Under the pieces are notes generated by a model that made no database searches, was not told where the DNA came from, and was given only the letters and a program-made list of their open reading frames with translations. A DNA stretch of 33,882 bases from Bacteroidales bacterium. GTDB lineage: Bacteria > Bacteroidota > Bacteroidia > Bacteroidales > TTA-H9. Shown piece by piece: positions 29,907 through 33,882 of the stretch. The position numbers and the translations under genes are program-made. The DNA lies in contig JAQVCV010000055.1 in NCBI GenBank assembly GCA_028689615.1, positions 1 to 33,882 of the forward strand, in the 5' to 3' direction. Within the stretch, counting starts at the first letter, position 1; every line of letters starts with the position of its first letter.

Positions 29907-31877
29907 ATGAAGAACCTGTTTTTTTATGTTTTCTGTTTGATAATCCTTCCGATAGCGGTGTTTCCACGCCCCGAAAACCACCTTTTCGATCCAGAGAAAC
30001 CGGGCATGGGCAACCGCCCTTTAACCAAGGAGCAGGTGGATCTGATGTGTCAGGTTTGCTGGGATCACACCTACTCTAATCCGCGTCTGGCTTTGCGCTA
30101 TGGAAAGGAAGCTGTGGCTGGTGCTGGTTCCATTGCTTATTTGCACGGGTCAGTCAAGGCCCACAACCTCATAGGGATTGTTTATGACGTTCTGGCTATT
30201 TTCGACAGCGCCCTCTACCATTACCACCATGCTCACGACCTGAGCCTGATAAAAGCCGACACCGCCATGATTGCCAGCAACCTCACCAATATCGGGCTTA
30301 CGCACTGGCATACAGGAAATTTTCGCGAAGCCCTCTCCTATCTCTTTCAGGCCCTCTCACTTTTCGAAACACGCCGCAACAAATACGGTTAGGCTGCATG
30401 CCTCAACAATATTGGCCTCATCTACCTCGACCTGAAAAACCACCAACGGGCGCTGCGGTCGTTTCACCAATCACTGGCACTCTACAAGGCCATTAACAAC
30501 CCTCTGGGAGAAGGAGCTGTTTGCACCAACCTGGGTCGCCTCTGGACCGATAAGAACGATTATCAAAAAGCTCACGGCTACCTTCTTCAATCGCTCAACA
30601 TCAAATCGGGCGAGAACGACACTTATGGGCTGGCAATCACCTGCCGCCACCTTGGAAACCTGATGAAACATCAAAAAAAATACGAACAGGCTAAGGATTT
30701 TTTGCTCCAAAGTATTGGCTACGCCCAACAAGTAAACGATCCCGGTGAGGAGAGCTCTTCACTGCTCCAACTCGCCGACCTTTATCGCCTTACCATCAAC
30801 TACAACCAGGTGCTCCCGCTCGCACTAAAGGCTCTGGAACTTGCCCGAAACATCAAAAGCCGAAAACTGGAAGGCGATGTTTATGAATTTCTGGCCGACT
30901 ACTACCAGCAAACAGGAAATACCAAATTAAGCTACAGCAGTTTCAGAAAACACAAAGAGATAGAAGGCGAGATGGTGAACGCCAGTCGCATCAACCAACT
31001 CCTCGACCTCGAAATGCAAATGCTAAGCAAACGTAAAGCGGATGAGATTGCACAACTTAACCGACAGAAAAACGTGCAGGAGCTCCTGATCGACAAGCAA
31101 CAACTGGTACTCCGCCAGCGCAACTTGTTGCTGATGGTGGCGGCGGCAATATTGCTGCTAACCCTGGTATCGGTTTTCTTTATCATTCGTGAAATAAGAC
31201 TGCGACAAAAAAGGCGCACGCAGTCACAATTGCTGCAACTGCGCGAGAATCAACTGCGCGAAGTGCTTGAGGCCGAACTGGGCGAACGCAAAAGAATTGG
31301 AGAAGAACTTCACGACAGCCTCGGGCAATCGCTCTCGCTCATCAAACTCAATGTTAGTGCACTCACCGACACCAAACCTGCAAACAACCTTCCCGATCCG
31401 ATGGTTGCCAACTTGCTCAAGCTGGTTGATGGAGCCTTCACCGAATTGCGAACCATCAGCCACAACATGGCTCCCATCATGCTCAAAGAAAAAGGGCTTA
31501 CGGAAGCTGTACGCGATCTCACCAACAGACTCATCGAATCGAGCCGACTCAACATTGACTTCGGCATAACTGGCACCCAACCACCCCTGCCGCCCCTAAC
31601 CGAACATTCGCTCTACCGGGTAGTGCAGGAAATTCTCAACAACATCATCCACCACTCCCAAGCCTCATCGGTTTGCTTCCAGATGATCTTCGACCAGAAT
31701 GAACTCACCATCATGGCCGAAGACAACGGTTGCGGCTTTAATCCCGAAAATCCTGACAACCATAAAGGAATGGGGCTGAACAACATACGTAAGCGTGTGG
31801 CCAACCTCCAGGGACATGTTGATATTGACTCGGTAATTGGTCGCGGAACCACGATAACCATCACACTACCTTTATGA
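29907..31877 (+). pseudogene. NarL-type TPR sensor histidine kinase interrupted by one amber codon
   Basis: Full frame of 656 codons with a single TAG at 30390-30392; the same frame continues without a gap (NKYG-stop-AACLNNIGLIY). The stop stands where TPR repeats usually carry Gln or similar, so CAG to TAG is likely. Order: N-terminal hydrophobic signal (MKNLFFYVFCLIILPIAVF), TPR repeats about 30-340, coiled coil, transmembrane helix about 407-427, HisKA_3 domain with His469 in GEELHDSLGQSLS, then ATPase domain (EDNGCGFNPEN, KGMGLNNIRKRV). An internal ATG at 30663 could yield a 404-aa kinase with fewer TPRs. It overlaps the regulator gene by 4 bp. Confidence 0.85.
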
Positions 31878-32548
31878 AAACAACCCCGAAAATAGCTTTG
31901 CTTATTGTTGACGACCATCGGCTGATTATTGATGGAATGGTGGCACTGCTGAGCCATCAGGAGGCGATTGCCACCGTTGAAGGGGTCACCTCGGCCCACG
32001 ATGCACTGGAGGTGCTTTCGCACAGACACTTCGACGTGGTGATGGCCGACATCAACATGCCAGGGATGAACGGCATTGAACTCACCCGCAACATCGTAGC
32101 CTTGCATCCACGCACCACCGTGTTGGCTCTTACCATGCACGACGACTCCACCCTCATCAACCGGATGATTGAAGCCGGAGCTTCGGGCTATATCCTCAAA
32201 TCGACTGGCATTGATGAACTGCTGGAAGCCATCACCTCGGTGGCCGGCGGCGAAAAATTCCTGAGCCGCGATGTGCAAAAAATTATTATGCAAAGAATTT
32301 ACAATGCCAACGACGCAATTGCCGGTATCAAACCCGATGTAGTGCGCCTTACAGCCCGCGAAAGCGAGATACTGCAACTGATTGCACGCGAATTCTCCAA
32401 CGAGCAAATTGCCGAAAAACTCTTCATCAGCGAACGAACCGTTGAAACCCACCGCAAAAATATCTTTATCAAAACAGGTACCCGAACACTGGTGGGCCTC
32501 ATCAAATATGCCATCGAAAACGACCTGATAACACCTCCCGGATCATAG
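31874..32548 (+). CDS. NarL/LuxR-family response regulator
   Basis: 224 aa. Receiver domain with D13/D14 (LIVDDH), phospho-acceptor D59 in VVMADINMPG, and K in YILKSTG. The C-terminal LuxR helix-turn-helix reads LTARESEILQLIAREFSNEQIAEKLFISERTVETHRKNI. The ATGA overlap with the kinase gene couples translation and identifies its partner. If the kinase is truly cut by the amber codon, this regulator may be left without its signal or be driven by a shortened kinase. Nothing notable is seen in 32549-32834. Confidence 0.94.
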   Translation: MKTTPKIALLIVDDHRLIIDGMVALLSHQEAIATVEGVTSAHDALEVLSHRHFDVVMADINMPGMNGIELTRNIVALHPRTTVLALTMHDDSTLINRMIEAGASGYILKSTGIDELLEAITSVAGGEKFLSRDVQKIIMQRIYNANDAIAGIKPDVVRLTARESEILQLIAREFSNEQIAEKLFISERTVETHRKNIFIKTGTRTLVGLIKYAIENDLITPPGS

Positions 32549-32834
32549 AGGTTCTTCAAGCCTGCTCACCTTCAGATTCTTGACAAGGTTTTAAAGCATT
32601 GCTTTCTTAAAAATCAGGAGATTTTGGATGACGTTGTCACAAGCGGAAACCAGCGACTTTAGAATGCCAGCAGCGAAAATGCAGCAGCGGCATCACACTT
32701 AACAAGTTCAGCAGCCCGGAAGGCTGCGAAAAAGCAAAACCGCACCTTTACCGGAACCAGGCATATTGAAAAGGGTGATGTAAAAAAAAGAGATCAGTCA
32801 GGTTCAGCAGGCAAAGAAAAGAGAAGAATCATAT

Positions 32835-33131
32835 TCAATCAGCAAAAGCAGCAACTTTACCAACGTTAAGACCTAAACCATTAAAAATACGATCCTTATA
32901 TTTCTCTATTCGCTGCGCGCGTGTCTGCGATTGTTTAGGTTGTGAAAAAGAGATGGTGTACCCTCTTTGCCGACCAGGTGTCAGGGCATTAAAAGCACTT
33001 TTAAACTCAGGATCGTCTTCAAAAGCATCAGATAATTCGGCAGGAATTGGTTCAGGGTTTTTCACAAATTCAAGTTTCCTTCCACGCTCTTCAACAGCTT
33101 TAGCTTCTCCTATAAATCCTTTACAAGTAAA
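32835..33131 (-). pseudogene. Relic of a YdeI/OmpD-associated family protein (C-terminal part)
   Basis: From residue VEERGRKLEFVKNPEPIPAEL to ALTPGRQRGYTISFSQPKQSQTRAQRIEKYKDRIFNGLG the frame matches the C-terminal half of the YdeI/OmpD-associated (bacteriocin-protection) family. Family members are around 190 aa; here an in-frame TGA at 33132-33134 cuts the frame off and no ATG is available (only GTG at 33065). The N-terminal half is absent from upstream sequence. Best read as a truncated remnant. Confidence 0.75.
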
Positions 33132-33280
33132 TCACCAACCAATTGATAATCCGCTGGCTCTACTTTTTTATTCTGTGGGTAACGGGATCACATGACTATT
33201 TGTTTTGTTTCTCCTATAAATCTTTGTTAAAACCGACCTAAACTATTGGATAATCCTCTGGCTCGATTTCTCCGTCTTCG
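33110..33280 (-). repeat. Tandem duplicated gene-tail fragments
   Basis: Two related segments, about 33110-33165 and 33209-33275, both begin ctcctataaatc on plus. On minus they read as C-terminal ends: KKVEPADYQLVGDLLVKDL-stop (stop at 33110-33112), and GEIEPEDYPIV-stop (stop at 33238-33240) followed by a degraded continuation that still matches the first copy. These are tails of a duplicated, unrecognised gene whose bodies are gone. Confidence 0.55.
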
Positions 33281-33440
33281 ACCTTATGCACCCGCGCTTC
33301 GCACTGGTGTTTTTTTACCGCTAAGAACGCAAAGATAGCTTCACGCTAAGAACGCGAAGATGCCGGACAGATTTTTAATCCCGAATCGGCTATAACCATG
33401 GTCGTTACTATTATTAAAGCCTCTCGGGACGATCTTCGTT

Positions 33441-33509
33441 CCGAGAGCGAAGCGACTATAGTCCCGAGAGCGAAGCGACTATAGTCCCGAGAGCGAAGCG
33501 ATTCGGGAT
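33441..33509. repeat. 23-bp tandem repeat, three copies
   Basis: Units start at 33441, 33464 and 33487, each beginning ccgagagcgaagcga followed by ctatagtc in the first two. Around it, 33320-33360 has two copies of cgctaagaacgc. At 33542-33585 a nested palindrome (accgctt ... aagcggt around ggttaaaa ... ttttaacc) could form a cruciform. No gene in 33281-33779. Confidence 0.85.
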
Positions 33510-33779
33510 TCGGGATTAGCTTCGCTGAGAATAGTTCGGGAAACCGCTTCTAGGTTAAAAGCTTCGCATTTTAACCAACAAGCGGTAAAGACCGCTAAGG
33601 CACTTCGTGCTGACTTGACGTGCAATACCCTTCTACATCTGCGTCCGATAGATGACGTAGGCATCTCAGCGGTCTTAACCATACCCGTCGAAAAATCTTG
33701 GCGCTCTTAGCGTCTTATCATAGCGTTTTTAGCGGTAAAAGAATACCCGTCCGGCAGTATCCACCCCACCAAAGGCATC

Positions 33780-33882
33780 TTAGCTGACAAGATTTTTATC
33801 AATCAGGTGTGGTAAGAGTTTATTGAGTTCGGAAGCTTTCGTGTCGTTGATATGGTTGATGACATAAGTTAGCCATTTCTGG
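33780..33882 (-). CDS. IS66-type transposase, C-terminal end (partial)
   Basis: Only the last 33 codons are in the window, reading QKWLTYVINHINDTKASELN and ending LVS with TAA at 33780-33782; the gene runs off the right edge. The wording and the closing LLP motif match the small C-terminal domain of IS66 transposases (pattern WLTxVLxxI...LxxLLP). A gtaaaag start at 33735, between the stop and the flanking repeats, may mark the element's end, since IS66 ends often begin GTAA. Confidence 0.65.
   Translation of the reverse strand, partial: QKWLTYVINHINDTKASELNKLLPHLIDKNLVS

Noticed and set aside
30390-30392. Genome-wide recoding of TAG
   Set aside because: The phytase gene ends in TAG directly before a terminator, so TAG works as a normal stop.
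33479-33682. 67-codon minus-strand frame in the right-hand repeat zone
   Set aside because: Covers tandem repeats and a palindrome; no coding features.

Overview
The window looks like a chromosomal segment of a Bacteroidota bacterium, probably a free-living or environmental Bacteroidales/Marinilabiliales-type lineage. The signs are C-terminal T9SS (Por) sorting domains, TonB-dependent receptors with an N-terminal carboxypeptidase-regulatory-like domain, an ATPase-less FtsX-type permease, LytS/LytTR and TPR-histidine-kinase two-component pairs, and several promoters with the Bacteroidota -7 box TAnnTTTG. No rRNA, tRNA, CRISPR array or integrase gene was seen. All calls come from reading the sequence; no database search was possible.

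Left part (1-4600) is AT-rich accessory DNA. Two toxin-antitoxin-like operons on the minus strand, HEPN+MNT nucleotidyltransferase (3492-2798) and an unknown 260-aa protein+PIN nuclease (1723-466), each sit in the same frame of repeats. A ~410-bp element (R) carrying its own promoter and small ORF lies upstream of each operon. An array of 21-bp repeats (V) lies downstream of each, and the two arrays share 127 identical bases. A third short repeat (S) lies upstream of one operon and downstream of the other. This two-unit modular array is the most unusual thing in the window.

4600-10200 is a xylose-use locus: xylulokinase, xylose isomerase and a proton-linked sugar transporter in one tight operon, followed by an AraC-family regulator. 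A direct repeat with 21-bp spacing and a good -7 box lie just upstream of xylB and fit AraC-type activation. A 105-bp dispersed repeat occurs on both sides of the locus (4115 and 10303).

10400-17700 holds an SRPBCC protein, a small membrane protein, a duplicated-domain T9SS-secreted protein broken by one missing base, a large TonB-dependent receptor, and a convergent lipoprotein beta-propeller phytase. Receptor and phytase together suggest use of phytate or another inositol/sugar phosphate.

17700-27330 is a minus-strand block: LytS-type TPR histidine kinase, LytTR regulator, small membrane protein whose tail is made of a heptanucleotide repeat, FtsX permease, small exported protein, and a haem/siderophore-type TonB receptor. 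Behind the receptor a 61-bp terminator segment is duplicated around a ~500-bp non-coding element.

27670-33882 holds a VOC protein, a YCF48-like T9SS-secreted beta-propeller, and a NarL-type TPR histidine kinase interrupted by one in-frame amber codon, with its LuxR-type regulator. The right edge is decayed: a truncated YdeI/OmpD-associated relic, duplicated gene tails, 23-bp tandem repeats, and the C-terminal end of an IS66-type transposase running off the window.
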